Under the pieces are notes generated by a model. That model saw only the letters and a program-made list of their open reading frames with translations, did no database searches and was not told where the DNA came from. Both the position numbers and the translations under genes were made by a program. From NCBI GenBank assembly GCA_002453165.1, contig DKGH01000201.1:27469-66384 (forward strand): 38,916 bases of DNA. Reading direction: 5' to 3'. The first letter of the stretch is position 1. Each line of letters opens with the position of its first letter. This document shows positions 7,002-16,707 of this stretch, piece by piece. Origin of the DNA: Verrucomicrobia bacterium UBA6775 (GTDB lineage: Bacteria > Verrucomicrobiota > Verrucomicrobiia > Limisphaerales > UBA1096).

Positions 7002-8375
7002 TCACGACGCCTCGGCGAAATCGGTCCAGAGATTGGCGCTCATCTGGATGCCACGCGTGAACACCTCGAGGTCCATTTTTTCATTCGGCGAATGCAGGTT
7101 GTCGTCCGGCAATGCGAGGCCAAGTAGGTAGGTGTTGACCTTGAGGATGCGCGCGAAGTGCTCCACGATCGGGATCGAGCCACCCTCGCGCAGCAACACC
7201 GGCTCGTGGCCAAAGGCGGACTTGAGTGACTTGAGCGCGGCCTTGGCCAGGCGCCCGGTGGGCGAGACGATGTACGGATCGGCCACGTGGCCAAGCTCCA
7301 CTGTCATGCGCATGGTCGGCGGGCAAAGTGAATTCAAGTGGCGCGCGACGAGTCGAAGAATCTTCGCGGCGTCCTGATGCGGGACCAGACGCATGGTGAT
7401 CTTGGCGCTGGCGTGGCTTGGCACGATGGTCTTGCTGCCCTCGCCCTGATAACCGCTGGTCAGGCCGTTAATCTCGAACGTCGGACGGGCGGCGCGGTGC
7501 TCATTGGGCGTGAAACCCTTCTCACCGAACAGCGCCTTCACGCCGAGTAGTTTTTTGTATTTGGCCTCGCTGAATGGGACGCGGGCCATCTGTTTGCGCT
7601 CGTAGGCGCTGAGCTTGGCGACGTCGTTATAAAAGCCGGGCACGGCGATGCGGCCGTTTTTGTCGATCATTTGCGCGAGCAGTTTGCTCAGTGCCATCGC
7701 CGGGTTTTCGACTGAGCCGCCGTAGATGCCGGAGTGAAGGTCGCGGTCGGGACCGTCGAGCCGCACCTCGAGCGCCGCGACGCCGCGCAGGGCGTAGGTG
7801 AGCGCCGGGTGTTTGAGGTCCGGCATGCCGGTGTCCGAAACAACCACGCCGTCGCACTTGAGGTCGCGCTTCTTTTGTTTGAGAAAATCGACCAGCGCCT
7901 CGCCGCCGACCTCCTCCTCGCCCTCGACGACAAACGTCAGCTCGCACGGCAACTCGGTGCCGGTTTTGAGGTAGGCCTCGACCGCCTTGATGTGGGCGAA
8001 GTGCTGCCCCTTGTTGTCGCTCGCGCCGCGAGCGTACAGGTTGCGTCCACGAATCTGCGGATCGAAAGGCGGGGTGTCCCACAACTCCAGCGGATCCGGC
8101 GGCTGCACATCGTAGTGGCCGTAGACGAGAAAATGCGGCCGGCTGCCGGTGCGCTTGCGCGGGGTGGCCAGCGTGACGATCGGGTGGCCGTCAGTCTTGT
8201 GCACCCTGGCCTTCAGTCCGATCGATTTGCCGTGATTGGCCAGCCAGCGGGCGCAGGCGGTCATGTCTTTTTTGTGCACACTCTGCGCCGAGACACTTGG
8301 AAAACGCAGATACTCGACCAGCTCGTCGATGAACCTCTGCTCGTGGGCCTTGAGGTAGTCGGTGATTTGTTTCAT
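7002..8375 (-). CDS. M20 family metallodipeptidase
   Basis: A protein of about 457 residues of the M20 (carnosinase/dipeptidase) peptidase family. Metal-site motifs are in order (numbering from a TTG at 8378, one residue longer): YGHYDVQP with H88, ARGASDNKG with D121, EGEEEVGG with the catalytic base and ligand glutamates at about 155 and 156, SDTGMPD with a further aspartate, the dimerisation-domain DLHSGIYGG, and a C-terminal LHSPNEK that supplies the last histidine. It probably cleaves dipeptides in the cytoplasm with two zinc or manganese ions; no signal peptide is seen. The start is ATG at 8375 or the adjacent TTG at 8378. The AsmA-like gene ends four bases upstream, so the two are likely co-transcribed. 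Confidence 0.92.
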   Translation of the reverse strand: MKQITDYLKAHEQRFIDELVEYLRFPSVSAQSVHKKDMTACARWLANHGKSIGLKARVHKTDGHPIVTLATPRKRTGSRPHFLVYGHYDVQPPDPLELWDTPPFDPQIRGRNLYARGASDNKGQHFAHIKAVEAYLKTGTELPCELTFVVEGEEEVGGEALVDFLKQKKRDLKCDGVVVSDTGMPDLKHPALTYALRGVAALEVRLDGPDRDLHSGIYGGSVENPAMALSKLLAQMIDKNGRIAVPGFYNDVAKLSAYERKQMARVPFSEAKYKKLLGVKALFGEKGFTPNEHRAARPTFEINGLTSGYQGEGSKTIVPSHASAKITMRLVPHQDAAKILRLVARHLNSLCPPTMRMTVELGHVADPYIVSPTGRLAKAALKSLKSAFGHEPVLLREGGSIPIVEHFARILKVNTYLLGLALPDDNLHSPNEKMDLEVFTRGIQMSANLWTDFAEAS

Positions 8376-8379
8376 CAAA

Positions 8380-11300
8380 TTATTCCTTTGGCTTGTCGCC
8401 CTTTTTTGGTTTTTCCCTCGGAGACAAAATCGGGCCGAACAGGTTGAGTGGGTTCACCGGTTTTTGTTTCCCGGCATCCTTCTTTTTGTCGTCCTTCTCG
8501 CCGCCTATGAGGGAGTTCAAATTGTTAAACAGATTGTTGCCACCATTGGTCAACGCGTCCTTGGCATCGGTCCCGATGAATTCCCCGTCCAACAGGTTGG
8601 CGGCATTCTCGAGCAGACCGGCGGCCTTGTTTTCGATCGTACCGGGCAGACCGGCGGCCGACTGGCCCAGCAACCCGACGATTGCCAGCTTGTTGGTTTT
8701 CGTCTTGGGCTCGCCGATGGTACCGCCCACTTTCACAAAGTCCGGCAGCTTCACGAACTTCACACTCAACGGAGTACCCTTGGGAATCAGGCCGGCCTTG
8801 TCGGCGACATCGCGCCGGACGGAGAGTTGCACCGGTAGATCCAGAGCCGATGCATCAAGGGTTTCATCCAGTGCAATCGCACCGGTGGCACTGGCCACAA
8901 ACACGCTGCCTTTCACCTCGCAAGTCTCGAGCTGGATGCTCTCGTTTTCGATCTTCAACTTCGCGTGCATAGAGTCGATCGGTGAGTTGAGCATCTCCGG
9001 CAGGCGCAATAAGATCGCCACCGGTGTCAGCAAAATCTTCGTCGTGTCACTGAACACCCGCAGGTCACCGTCGGTAAACTTGAACTCCGCCGTGCCCTTG
9101 AGGTTCGCCCAGAATTCCCCCTGCGACTCGCCGCTGCTGTCGAGCTTGGCGAGCACCGTCACTTTGCCGGCGATACTCTCTTTTGACTCCGGATCAATTG
9201 CCGCCACGAGCGGTTGCGCCAGTTGATCCTTCAGCTGCACCTCAAATGCGTAGGCCGGCTTGGGGTTCGTTTTGTCGATGCGCAGGCTGCCAGTCACCGG
9301 CATGCCATTCAGCTCGAACTGCACCTTGGGTAGGTCGATTACCTTGCCGCTGGCTTTGCCGCTGATGTCGGCCTTGGCGATGGTGATGTTGTCCCAAAAC
9401 GCCTTGGCCAACTGCAACTGTAGATCAAGCGCCAACCCGGCGAACGCATCCGGCAGCCCGGCCAGGTCGTTCACAAAATCGCCCTCCGTTGCGGCCGCCT
9501 CATTTTCAGGCAGCAGACCGATGACGGAGTCCAAGTCCACCGCGTCCGAGCTGAGTTTCAGGCTGCCGGAGATGTCCTTGTCAGCCGGTGCAGAAAGTTT
9601 GCCCGTGGCGGAAAGATTGTTCGCGGCCCTGTCGGACTTGGGCAGCGAGATGTCGGTTTGGGTCAACGCTATGTCGTCGCCGCTGAGCTTCGTCTTGAGC
9701 GCGATCCCGATCGTGGTCGGCTTTGCCAACAGCGGTTTGTCGCCCTCGGCCAGCATCATCTGGCCAAGCGCACCGGTCGACTCGAGCGCGATATTGCCAT
9801 CCGCGCCAAGCAACACCGTTGCCTTGGTTTGCGCCTGGCTTTGCGTGACCTCAACCGGTGCCAGCCACGGCTGTGCCGCAGTGTTGAGTAGGCCGGCGAG
9901 GATGCCGGTGGCGGTCAGCTCAAGTTTACCGTCCACTTGGCCTAGCGGCAGCGAGCCGGTGACACGCAGCTCGCCCTGTGGCTTGGCCTGTTGCGAAAAC
10001 GCGAGCTTGGCCTGTTGAATGGTCAGCGTCTTTTCATCGAGCTTGGCCTCGCCGTCGACGCCGATGTCCCAGTTTGAAAAAGTCCAGTCGTCGTAGCTGC
10101 CGTCAAAGCCCGAAAGGGTCGCCTTTGTCGTGATCGCGCTGGTGCTCCCCGCTTGGCCAAGCGTGACTGAGTAGTCGACGGAACCGGCATTGGCCTTCAA
10201 TCCGGGCACGGGAAACAGGCCGGCAACCTGGCCAAGGTTTAACTGCCCCTCTCCTGTGGCGGTGAACTCTTCGATCGTGCCGTTCGCGCTGCCGTCGAAG
10301 CTCGCCCAGGCTTCGGTCCCCCGGCCGATGGCAACGTGCAACTTATCGGCGGCGAGCTTTTGCCAGTCCTCCAGTTTTCCGTTCACTGCCATTTCAAGAT
10401 TTGTCCCGGCCAATTTGGGATCGGCACCGGCGATCGTGAGATTCTCAACGGTGGAATCGAGGCCTACGGCAAACGACCGCCCACCGTTTGAGACAGTCAG
10501 GTTTAGCGTACCGTCCGCGATGCCGGCGCTGGCGTACTGCCCGACAAACGAGGGCCACTCGGCCAGATCGAGCCGATCAATTTGAATCGCCAACACCGAG
10601 TCGCTGCCGGTTGCCGCCGTGTCGCCCAGTGCCAGTGTCATCGGCTTGGCCAGCGTGGCGGTCAACGGCTTGGCTTCGCCTTTTGCCGTCGTGAGACTGA
10701 GTTTGTTCAACTGGACGGTTTGCTCGTTAAGTTTCACGCCGGCGTCAAACTCCATTTCCAGTCGAAGGCCGTCCGTTTTTTTCACGGTCGCCGGCTTGGC
10801 CGGGTCGAGGTTGGCGAGGAGCGATGTATCGCTGCCAGTGAGTTTTCCGCTAGCCGTGATGGTGTTGCCCGAGTCGTTCAGTCGAACGCTGGCGTCCAGT
10901 TTGGCCGTCGTGCCAACCTGCAGACGGGCCGGCTCCAGTCCCGGGATGGGCAGTGACCACTCGCCATCCTGAAACGCCGCCGCGATGTTGAGGTCGCTGT
11001 CGAGTGTGGCGGGGTCGAACCGGCCGGTGAGCGTGGCGTCGGCGAGCACAACGTCGCCGCGTTGAATCTTGAGTGTGAGCATTTGCACGTCCGGCAACGC
11101 GGCCTCGATGCCGGCAGTGAGTTGGCTCCCGTTCAACTGCTCGAACGAGCCGGTGCCGTTGGCAAAAGCAAGCTGAAGCCCGGCGGTGGTTTGGCCGGGG
11201 GCGAGATCAGCGCCCAGTTGAATCGTGCCGGAAAACTCGCCGGTTGCCCCGATGGTCTGGCCGCTCGGCGCGGTGGATTGCAGCGCGTTGGTGAGCTTGA

Positions 11301-11886
11301 CCTGTGCCGGCTGCCCGTTGGCCAGGCGATCGATCGTCAACTCGGGAAGCTGCACGGCTAGCGTCTCCGCCTGCCCGTCTGCGGTGGTCGTCGTCATCGA
11401 AAAATCCGCCTCGCTGACGGTGATGTTGGCTATGTTGACTTGCGCCGGCCCGGCGGAGGTGTCGCCTGTTGGCGCATTGAGCTGCGCGATGACAGCGTCG
11501 TAGTTCGCCTTGCCGTCCGCGCCCTTGGCCAGGCGGATCACCGGCTTGGCCAGACTCACTTTGCTGAGTTGAATGGTGCCGCCGATAATAGCGAACAAGT
11601 CATGCTCGACGTTTAGCTCGGCTGCGGTGAACAGCGGCTCGGTTTGTCCGCTTGGCACAAAACGAAGCTTGGCCAAGCGCACGCTGGAGAGAGGACTCCA
11701 GCCGGCTTCATCGGCCTGCAGCTCGCCGCCCAGTACCTCGCCGGCTTTTGGCAGCACAAAGGTACGCAGGAAAAAACCACTCGAGACGAACAGCCAGCCG
11801 GCCACGAGCAGTGCGGCAACGCCGCCCAACAGGAACGGCCACTTGGATTTTTTCTTTTGTGGAGTGGGAGCAGGTGCGTCTGCCAT
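8380..11886 (-). CDS. Large AsmA-like envelope protein
   Basis: A protein of about 1168 residues with one N-terminal transmembrane anchor (WPFLLGGVAALLVAGWLFV, about residues 16-34) after a Lys-rich cytoplasmic start. A very long periplasmic region of short beta-rich, Ala/Thr/Leu/Gly-rich repeats follows. Segments such as LFAIIGGTIQLSKVSLAKPVIRL near the start, and a terminal region with GDLRVFSDTTKILLTPVAILLR and VGGTIGEPKTKT, are typical of AsmA/DUF748-type proteins related to bridge-like lipid carriers. A role in outer-membrane lipid homeostasis is inferred from family resemblance only. The open frame extends to 11946, but ATG 11886 (MADAPAPTPQKKKSK) puts a basic segment directly before the anchor. 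Two full palindromes lie within the gene. Confidence 0.82.
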   Translation of the reverse strand: MADAPAPTPQKKKSKWPFLLGGVAALLVAGWLFVSSGFFLRTFVLPKAGEVLGGELQADEAGWSPLSSVRLAKLRFVPSGQTEPLFTAAELNVEHDLFAIIGGTIQLSKVSLAKPVIRLAKGADGKANYDAVIAQLNAPTGDTSAGPAQVNIANITVSEADFSMTTTTADGQAETLAVQLPELTIDRLANGQPAQVKLTNALQSTAPSGQTIGATGEFSGTIQLGADLAPGQTTAGLQLAFANGTGSFEQLNGSQLTAGIEAALPDVQMLTLKIQRGDVVLADATLTGRFDPATLDSDLNIAAAFQDGEWSLPIPGLEPARLQVGTTAKLDASVRLNDSGNTITASGKLTGSDTSLLANLDPAKPATVKKTDGLRLEMEFDAGVKLNEQTVQLNKLSLTTAKGEAKPLTATLAKPMTLALGDTAATGSDSVLAIQIDRLDLAEWPSFVGQYASAGIADGTLNLTVSNGGRSFAVGLDSTVENLTIAGADPKLAGTNLEMAVNGKLEDWQKLAADKLHVAIGRGTEAWASFDGSANGTIEEFTATGEGQLNLGQVAGLFPVPGLKANAGSVDYSVTLGQAGSTSAITTKATLSGFDGSYDDWTFSNWDIGVDGEAKLDEKTLTIQQAKLAFSQQAKPQGELRVTGSLPLGQVDGKLELTATGILAGLLNTAAQPWLAPVEVTQSQAQTKATVLLGADGNIALESTGALGQMMLAEGDKPLLAKPTTIGIALKTKLSGDDIALTQTDISLPKSDRAANNLSATGKLSAPADKDISGSLKLSSDAVDLDSVIGLLPENEAAATEGDFVNDLAGLPDAFAGLALDLQLQLAKAFWDNITIAKADISGKASGKVIDLPKVQFELNGMPVTGSLRIDKTNPKPAYAFEVQLKDQLAQPLVAAIDPESKESIAGKVTVLAKLDSSGESQGEFWANLKGTAEFKFTDGDLRVFSDTTKILLTPVAILLRLPEMLNSPIDSMHAKLKIENESIQLETCEVKGSVFVASATGAIALDETLDASALDLPVQLSVRRDVADKAGLIPKGTPLSVKFVKLPDFVKVGGTIGEPKTKTNKLAIVGLLGQSAAGLPGTIENKAAGLLENAANLLDGEFIGTDAKDALTNGGNNLFNNLNSLIGGEKDDKKKDAGKQKPVNPLNLFGPILSPREKPKKGDKPKE
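10150..10163. repeat. Palindrome CGCTTGGCCAAGCG
   Basis: Within the AsmA-like gene, encoding LGQA. A second copy is at 11667-11680 (encoding RLAKL). Confidence 0.93.
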
Positions 11887-11963
11887 GAGTCTTGAATTGA
11901 TCGAGAAAACAGGTTCATGCGGCGCTGCTGACAAAGCACGCCGCATGGCTTCAATCTAGGGCG

Positions 11964-11985
11964 AGCCAAGCGCTTGGCCAAGCGC
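11964..11985. repeat. Interlocked palindromes upstream of the AsmA-like gene
   Basis: GCCAAGCGCTTGGC (11964-11977) overlaps the 16-mer GCGCTTGGCCAAGCGC (11970-11985). It lies in the 203-base divergent intergenic gap (11887-12089). Confidence 0.92.
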
Positions 11986-12089
11986 GAATCGGAGGGGACT
12001 TTTTCCCTGACAGTGCGCGTAACTTCGTGCAGTTTGCCGGCGTACCAATGAAGGCGGTCGGATTCCCGGACCGCGACTTTTCTCCCAAA

Positions 12090-13871
12090 ATGAAAAAGAT
12101 AGTTTTGAGCGGGCTGACCACCCTAGCTCTGCTGCCCTCCCTCACCGCAGCCCCCGCCCTTGAGACCCTGCTGCCGGCCGAGACCGTCGCCGTGGTGGCC
12201 GTGCCGGATTACGCCGGCGCCGAGAAAAACTTTAACGCCGGCGCCATCGGACAACTTTGGAACAGCAAGGAGATGAAGGCGTTCCGCGAAAAATTTGAGG
12301 ACGGCTTCACGGACAACGTGCTGGGGCGGATCGAGAAACAGTACGGGATCGACGTGGAGGCGTTTGAGGAGCTGGCCGCCGGGCCGGTCGCATTTGGACT
12401 GGTGGCGCCCTCCGCTGCCGGGCAGGAGCCGGGGGCGCTATTCCTAATGGATGCCGGCAAAAAGACGTTCACGCTGGGCCGTGTGATCTCCAGGCTGGAG
12501 CGGGACTGGAAAAAGACCGGCCGCAAAACCAGCCGCACCACGATCGGAAAAATCAAGTTCACCACGCTGATCGGTGCCAGTGAGCGTCCGGTGCTGCATG
12601 TCGGGCGCGACAAGGGATTGTTTCTCGCTGGCTCGGATGCCGGCCTGCTCGAGGGTGTCCTCGCGCGGAACAACGGCAAGGGGGAAGGCGCGCTGGCAGC
12701 GAACGGGGGTTTTGCGGCGGACAACGTCGCGGTGTTGAAGGGGGCGGACGCCTACATCTGGGCCAACCTCAGTGCCGTGTTGCCGCAGTTGATCAACAAC
12801 GCGCCGGACGGCGCCGAGTTGGGGATAAACGTCGGGGAGATGCTCAACTCCCTTGGCGTGGATGGCTTTCAGTCGATTGCCTCCACGTTTCGCGAACAGG
12901 AGGACGGAGCGTACTTCGATGTGTTCCTCGGCTTGCCGGAGGCGAAACGCACCGGACTGCTTGGCCTGATGGAGACAAAGAAAACGGACAGCGCCCCCCC
13001 TGCGTTCGTGCCGGCTAACGTCGAGTTGTTTCAACGTTGGCGCCTCGACATGGCGGCCACCTGGGGGAACCTCGAGAAATTGTTGACCGACATCGCACCC
13101 GATATTGCCAGCATGGTGGAGTTCACCGTTGGCCTACTCGGCAAGGACAAGGACCAAAACTTCGATTTCAAAAAAAGTTTTTTTGAAAATCTCGGGGACG
13201 ACATCATCGTTTACCAACTGCCGCCCGAGACGAAGCAACTGGACACCGTTGGCGCCGGCCCGGTTCTGATATTGGTCAAGGCCACCAACCCGGACGAACT
13301 GATCAAGGCGATCGGGGCCGTTCCCGGCATTCTGCCGCCGCCGCTCAACGAGACGCCGCTGCTGCCGCGTCGACTCGGGGATCATACCGTGTACAGCTTT
13401 GGGTTGATGGAGATTCCGGACCCGACCACCGGCGAGATGATCAAGATGGAAGTCCTGTTCGGGGGCAAGGACGGTTATCTCGTGGCCGGAACGAATCCCA
13501 AACTGCTTCAGGCGCATCTTGATGGCAACACGGCGAACCCGTTGAACGCCCACGCCGGGTTGACCGAAGCCGCGGCAAAAGTCGGCGGGCTTCAGTCCGG
13601 CGTGTTCGGGTTTCAAAACGACCGCTCCGTGATGCAGCACGCTGCGGGTTCACTGAAGGACAACGCCGATATGCTTGAGGCGGCCTTGAGCATGATCCCG
13701 ACCGATGACCTCGGTGGAGTCGCATTGAGCGATTGGATGGATCTTTCCCTGCTGCCGACCGGCGCGGTTCTGGGCAGGTATTTTGACTTCACCGTTTACG
13801 GAGTAGCCAACGACGCCCGGGGGATCACCCTGAAGTACTTTTCGCCCCGGTCGGCTTCTCTGAAGCGCTAG
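12090..13871 (+). CDS. Secreted protein of unknown function (DUF3352-like)
   Basis: A 593-residue protein with a clear signal peptide (MKKIVLSGLTTLALLPSLTAA, cleavage near residue 20), so the ATG at 12090 is preferred over the upstream frame opening at 12027. The mature part starts with LETLLPAETVAVVAVPDYAGAEKNF, a pattern in PVC proteins that resemble DUF3352 (a domain of unknown function with repeated alpha/beta units). I do not recognise catalytic motifs. It contains no copy of the palindrome although it is GC-rich. Its last 47 bases overlap the convergent HEAT gene. Confidence 0.8.
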   Translation: MKKIVLSGLTTLALLPSLTAAPALETLLPAETVAVVAVPDYAGAEKNFNAGAIGQLWNSKEMKAFREKFEDGFTDNVLGRIEKQYGIDVEAFEELAAGPVAFGLVAPSAAGQEPGALFLMDAGKKTFTLGRVISRLERDWKKTGRKTSRTTIGKIKFTTLIGASERPVLHVGRDKGLFLAGSDAGLLEGVLARNNGKGEGALAANGGFAADNVAVLKGADAYIWANLSAVLPQLINNAPDGAELGINVGEMLNSLGVDGFQSIASTFREQEDGAYFDVFLGLPEAKRTGLLGLMETKKTDSAPPAFVPANVELFQRWRLDMAATWGNLEKLLTDIAPDIASMVEFTVGLLGKDKDQNFDFKKSFFENLGDDIIVYQLPPETKQLDTVGAGPVLILVKATNPDELIKAIGAVPGILPPPLNETPLLPRRLGDHTVYSFGLMEIPDPTTGEMIKMEVLFGGKDGYLVAGTNPKLLQAHLDGNTANPLNAHAGLTEAAAKVGGLQSGVFGFQNDRSVMQHAAGSLKDNADMLEAALSMIPTDDLGGVALSDWMDLSLLPTGAVLGRYFDFTVYGVANDARGITLKYFSPRSASLKR

Positions 13872-14928
13872 CCGCCGCCTCCAGTTTTTTTAGCGCGGCC
13901 TCCAGTTTTTCGCGGCCGGAATTCAGTGGTCGGTCGCGCAGTTTTTGCAGCTTGCGCGCGTAGGGGTTGCCGGGGCGTGCCGCCTCGCTCATCAGAAAAA
14001 TGGCCGCCTCACACGAGCGCGGTGTCCCGCGCAGGATCGCCGCCGAGAGCGTGGGATACGGCTCCGCCGGGTTGCCCCAGACATCCTCCAATGCCGCGAG
14101 GATTTCCTTCTCCCGATCGTTCCCCAGTTGCACGGTGGCCTTCAATTCCTCCCACAGCAGATGCTCCACCGGCAGCAGGCGGGACAGTGCTTCGAGCCCG
14201 ACAACGCGAATCGTGTAGCTGTCGTCCACCGCGAGCTGCACGGCGGTCGGCACCGCGCCAATACCCATGGTGGAGAGGGCATCCGCGGCGGCGTTGGCCT
14301 CGTTGCTTCCTGGCTTGGCCCGAATGATCTCGAGCAGTGCCGGGGCCGCCGGGGTCGCGTCGCGTTTCATATAGCGCAGGAGATGGAACATCCGTGCGCG
14401 ATGGTCGCCCTGCGCTTGGCCAAGCCGATTGGTGATCTCACCAAGCGGCGCTGCGCCCATCGACCTCAGGGCCGCGAGTGCGTTGTTGTAAACCAGGTGC
14501 TCGGGGTCGCCGAGCGCGGTGACAAGGTCAGGGATTGCCGGGGTGGCCGCTTGGCCAAGCGCTGCAAGGCCGGCCACGCCGCCCGCGCGTATCTCCGAAA
14601 GCTCGTAGGTGTTGGCCCAGCGCTGGATATCCTCCCGCTCGAGCAGCGGCACGGAGTCGACCACGCTGATCAACGGTCGTTTCCAGACTGGGTCGGTGTA
14701 GCGCAACGTCCGCCGCAGCCACGGCTCGGCGTTGGTCCCCAGCCCGGCGACGGCCTCCTGTGCGGCTTCACGCCTGGCCGGGTCGGCCGTCACCAACAGA
14801 TCCTGCACCCAGTCCTCCAGCGGTCGGCCGTCGACCATCGGACCGCGGTCGCGTTGGGCGATGACGAGGAACAGCCCGGCGACCACCAGCAGGCCAAGGC
14901 TGATTTTCAGGAGCCACCGTTTCATCAT
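13825..14928 (-). CDS. Membrane-anchored HEAT-repeat protein
   Basis: From ATG 14928 (or the adjacent ATG 14925) the protein has about 367 residues. It begins with a Lys/Arg-rich start and one hydrophobic anchor (LLKISLGLLVVAGLFLVIA), followed by GPMVDGRPLEDWVQDL, a common opening of PVC HEAT proteins. Helical repeats come next (AGGVAGLAALGQAATPAIPDLVTALGD, NALAALRSMGAAPLGEITNRLG and similar). Such proteins are protein-binding scaffolds; the partner is unknown. Two palindromes encode LGQA within repeats. Its 3' end overlaps the convergent gene ending at 13871, and its start nearly touches the longest possible frame of the signal peptidase gene. Confidence 0.82.
   Translation of the reverse strand: MMKRWLLKISLGLLVVAGLFLVIAQRDRGPMVDGRPLEDWVQDLLVTADPARREAAQEAVAGLGTNAEPWLRRTLRYTDPVWKRPLISVVDSVPLLEREDIQRWANTYELSEIRAGGVAGLAALGQAATPAIPDLVTALGDPEHLVYNNALAALRSMGAAPLGEITNRLGQAQGDHRARMFHLLRYMKRDATPAAPALLEIIRAKPGSNEANAAADALSTMGIGAVPTAVQLAVDDSYTIRVVGLEALSRLLPVEHLLWEELKATVQLGNDREKEILAALEDVWGNPAEPYPTLSAAILRGTPRSCEAAIFLMSEAARPGNPYARKLQKLRDRPLNSGREKLEAALKKLEAAASASEKPTGAKSTSG
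14412..14425. repeat. Palindrome GCGCTTGGCCAAGC
   Basis: Within the HEAT gene, encoding LGQA. A second copy (CGCTTGGCCAAGCG) is at 14548-14561, encoding LGQA in another repeat. Confidence 0.93.
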
Positions 14929-15025
14929 GGCCGACAGTCTGCTAGCCCCGGCGTTTTGCGGGAAGAAAAAAGCGTGTCCGCCCAAGCGACTTGCCAAGCA
15001 ACGGCCCTGCGGGGAGACTCCTCCG

Positions 15026-15553
15026 GTGGACACGGAGGACACGGCAACAAAACGGCGCCCCTCGCTTTTGCAGCGGATTTTGATCGGCGGAAACGTCCGC
15101 TGGACAATGGTGCGGCTACTGGTGCTGCTGGCCGTGACGACTTTTGTGCTGAACTACTTTTTTCCGGAAGGCGAGGCGCGGTACCGCCGCATTCTCGTGG
15201 ACGGCAAAAGCATGGATCCCACCTACGTCCACGGGGAGACGCTCTGGATGCATGCCCTCGAGTATTTGGACCAGACACCGCAACGGGGCGACGTGGTGGT
15301 GCTGGGGCAGGAAGGGCACTCGCCGTTTTATCTTAAGCGCATCATCGGCCTGCCCGGGGAGCGGGTGGCCATTCGCCGGGGCCAAATGACCATCGACGGA
15401 ACCGTGTACGACGCGTACGGGGAGGGGCGTATCCGCGCGCGGTTGACCCCTCTGACCCTCGGGGAGGACGAGTATTTCGTGCTGGGCGACAACCGGCCGA
15501 TCAGCAGCGGCGGCGTGGTCGAGGCCGACAAGATTCTCGGGAAAATCCTTTAG
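15026..15553 (+). CDS. lepB: Signal peptidase I
   Basis: An S26 family leader peptidase. A single hydrophobic segment (MVRLLVLLAVTTFVLNYFF) is followed by box B GKSMDPTY with nucleophile S62, and box D FYLKRIIGLPGERV with general-base K104. Box E is GDNRPISSGG, where the more usual SxDSR ending is replaced. It cleaves signal peptides at the membrane surface. The start is uncertain: the GTG at 15026 has GGGGAG about 10 bases upstream and gives 175 residues, while the ATG at 14927 in the same frame would add 33 residues and overlap the divergent HEAT gene start. With the GTG start the 97-base gap can hold divergent promoters. Confidence 0.9.
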   Translation: MDTEDTATKRRPSLLQRILIGGNVRWTMVRLLVLLAVTTFVLNYFFPEGEARYRRILVDGKSMDPTYVHGETLWMHALEYLDQTPQRGDVVVLGQEGHSPFYLKRIIGLPGERVAIRRGQMTIDGTVYDAYGEGRIRARLTPLTLGEDEYFVLGDNRPISSGGVVEADKILGKIL

Positions 15554-15565
15554 CCGCCCGGCAGG

Positions 15566-16576
15566 CTAATCGGACTGTTCCTGAATCTGGCGGGTGATCT
15601 CCAACGCGAGCTCGATCGCCTGCCGAGCCGATTCCCCGGTGACGACCGGTGCCTGTTTTTTTTCCACGCAATGGACAAAGCTCTCGAGTTCCACCTTGAG
15701 CGGTTCCTCCTGCACGATCGGCACCGGCTCGCGCACCACGCGTTTGCCGCCAAACTGGCTGATGATGGTGCTGTCCTTGGCTGTGAGTAGTTTCTTGAGG
15801 AAGGACGATTCCTGTTCGCCCTCACGGGCGAGGCGATAGTAGTAGCCCTTCTGTTCGCGGTAATCGAGTGACACGTAGCTGGGTTCGTCGCCACCGCTGA
15901 ACACGCGAATCTTTCGCATCTGCTCCGGGCTGACCCGGCTGACAGTCAGGTTGGCCACGCAGCCGTTGGCGAAGCGCAGCCGCGCGTTGGCAATGTCCTC
16001 CGACTTGCTAAGCACCCGAACCCCGGCGGCGTCCACGTGCTCCACCGGCGAGTCCACAAACGCAAGGACGAGGTCGAGGTCGTGGATCATCAGGTCGAGC
16101 ACCACCCCGATGTCCATGCTCCGTGCCGGGAAGGGCGAGAGCCGATGCGACTCGATGAAGCGCGGCGACTTCGCAGCCTTTTGCAGATAGTTGTACACTG
16201 GGTTGAAGCGTTCGATGTGACCAACCTGCAGCACACAGTCGTGCCGCTTGGCCAAGCGCACCAACTCGGCCGCCTCGTCGAGGTTGTCGGTCATCGGCTT
16301 TTCGATCAGCAGGTGTTTGCCCTGCTCCAGCAGCGGCTTGGCCAAGCGATGATGCGTGGTCGTCGGTGTGACTACGCTCAGGGCATCCGCCGCCGCTGCC
16401 TCCTCAACTGAGCCAAGCGCCTGGGTCCCGTACTTAGCCGCAACCGCTTCGGCCTGATCGGCGTTTGTGTCGTAGACGCCAATCAACTCCACAGCCCCTT
16501 GCTCGTGCAAATCGCTGTAAATTCGGGCGTGGTTTTGCCCCAGCGAGCCCACGCCTAGCACAGCCACCTTGATCAT
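15566..16576 (-). CDS. Gfo/Idh/MocA family NAD(P)-dependent oxidoreductase
   Basis: A protein of about 336 residues starting at ATG 16576 (MIKVAVLGVGSLGQNHARIY, Rossmann dinucleotide-binding motif). It includes the family signature EKPMTDNLDEA and the stretch QVGHIERFNPVYNYL. The HIERFNPV segment is typical of the subgroup that includes UDP-GlcNAc 3-dehydrogenase-like enzymes of lipopolysaccharide clusters, so an envelope sugar substrate is possible but unproven. A GTG three codons upstream (16585) is an alternative start. Two palindromes encode VRLAKRH and RLAKPLL. It is convergent with lepB, separated by only 12 bases. Confidence 0.9.
   Translation of the reverse strand: MIKVAVLGVGSLGQNHARIYSDLHEQGAVELIGVYDTNADQAEAVAAKYGTQALGSVEEAAAADALSVVTPTTTHHRLAKPLLEQGKHLLIEKPMTDNLDEAAELVRLAKRHDCVLQVGHIERFNPVYNYLQKAAKSPRFIESHRLSPFPARSMDIGVVLDLMIHDLDLVLAFVDSPVEHVDAAGVRVLSKSEDIANARLRFANGCVANLTVSRVSPEQMRKIRVFSGGDEPSYVSLDYREQKGYYYRLAREGEQESSFLKKLLTAKDSTIISQFGGKRVVREPVPIVQEEPLKVELESFVHCVEKKQAPVVTGESARQAIELALEITRQIQEQSD
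16245..16258. repeat. Palindrome CGCTTGGCCAAGCG
   Basis: Within the Gfo/Idh/MocA gene, encoding LAKR. A second copy at 16336-16348 encodes RLAKP. Confidence 0.93.
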
Positions 16577-16707
16577 CGATACCACGGCCTGATTGTAGCG
16601 GCATGGCGTGTTTGCTACGAGTAAATCAGTTTACAACACTCACACAAAGATACCATTGACTTGCTTTTGGCCCGTGTTGGCACAAACTTCTTTCGGATTT
16701 TTAAAAA

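Noticed and set aside
7241..11560. Many CTTGGCC half-motifs (followed by AG, TG, GC) inside genes, especially the AsmA-like gene
   Set aside because: TTG GCC is a common Leu-Ala codon pair in this Leu/Ala-rich gene, so partial matches are expected; only exact palindromes were counted.
13945..15336. 463-codon plus-strand frame spanning the HEAT and lepB genes
   Set aside because: It reads antisense to HEAT repeats and out of frame with signal peptidase boxes; high GC lengthens spurious frames.
16678..16694. Sigma-54-like TTGGCAC upstream of the response regulator
   Set aside because: The -24 element matches but the -12 GC is missing at the correct spacing.
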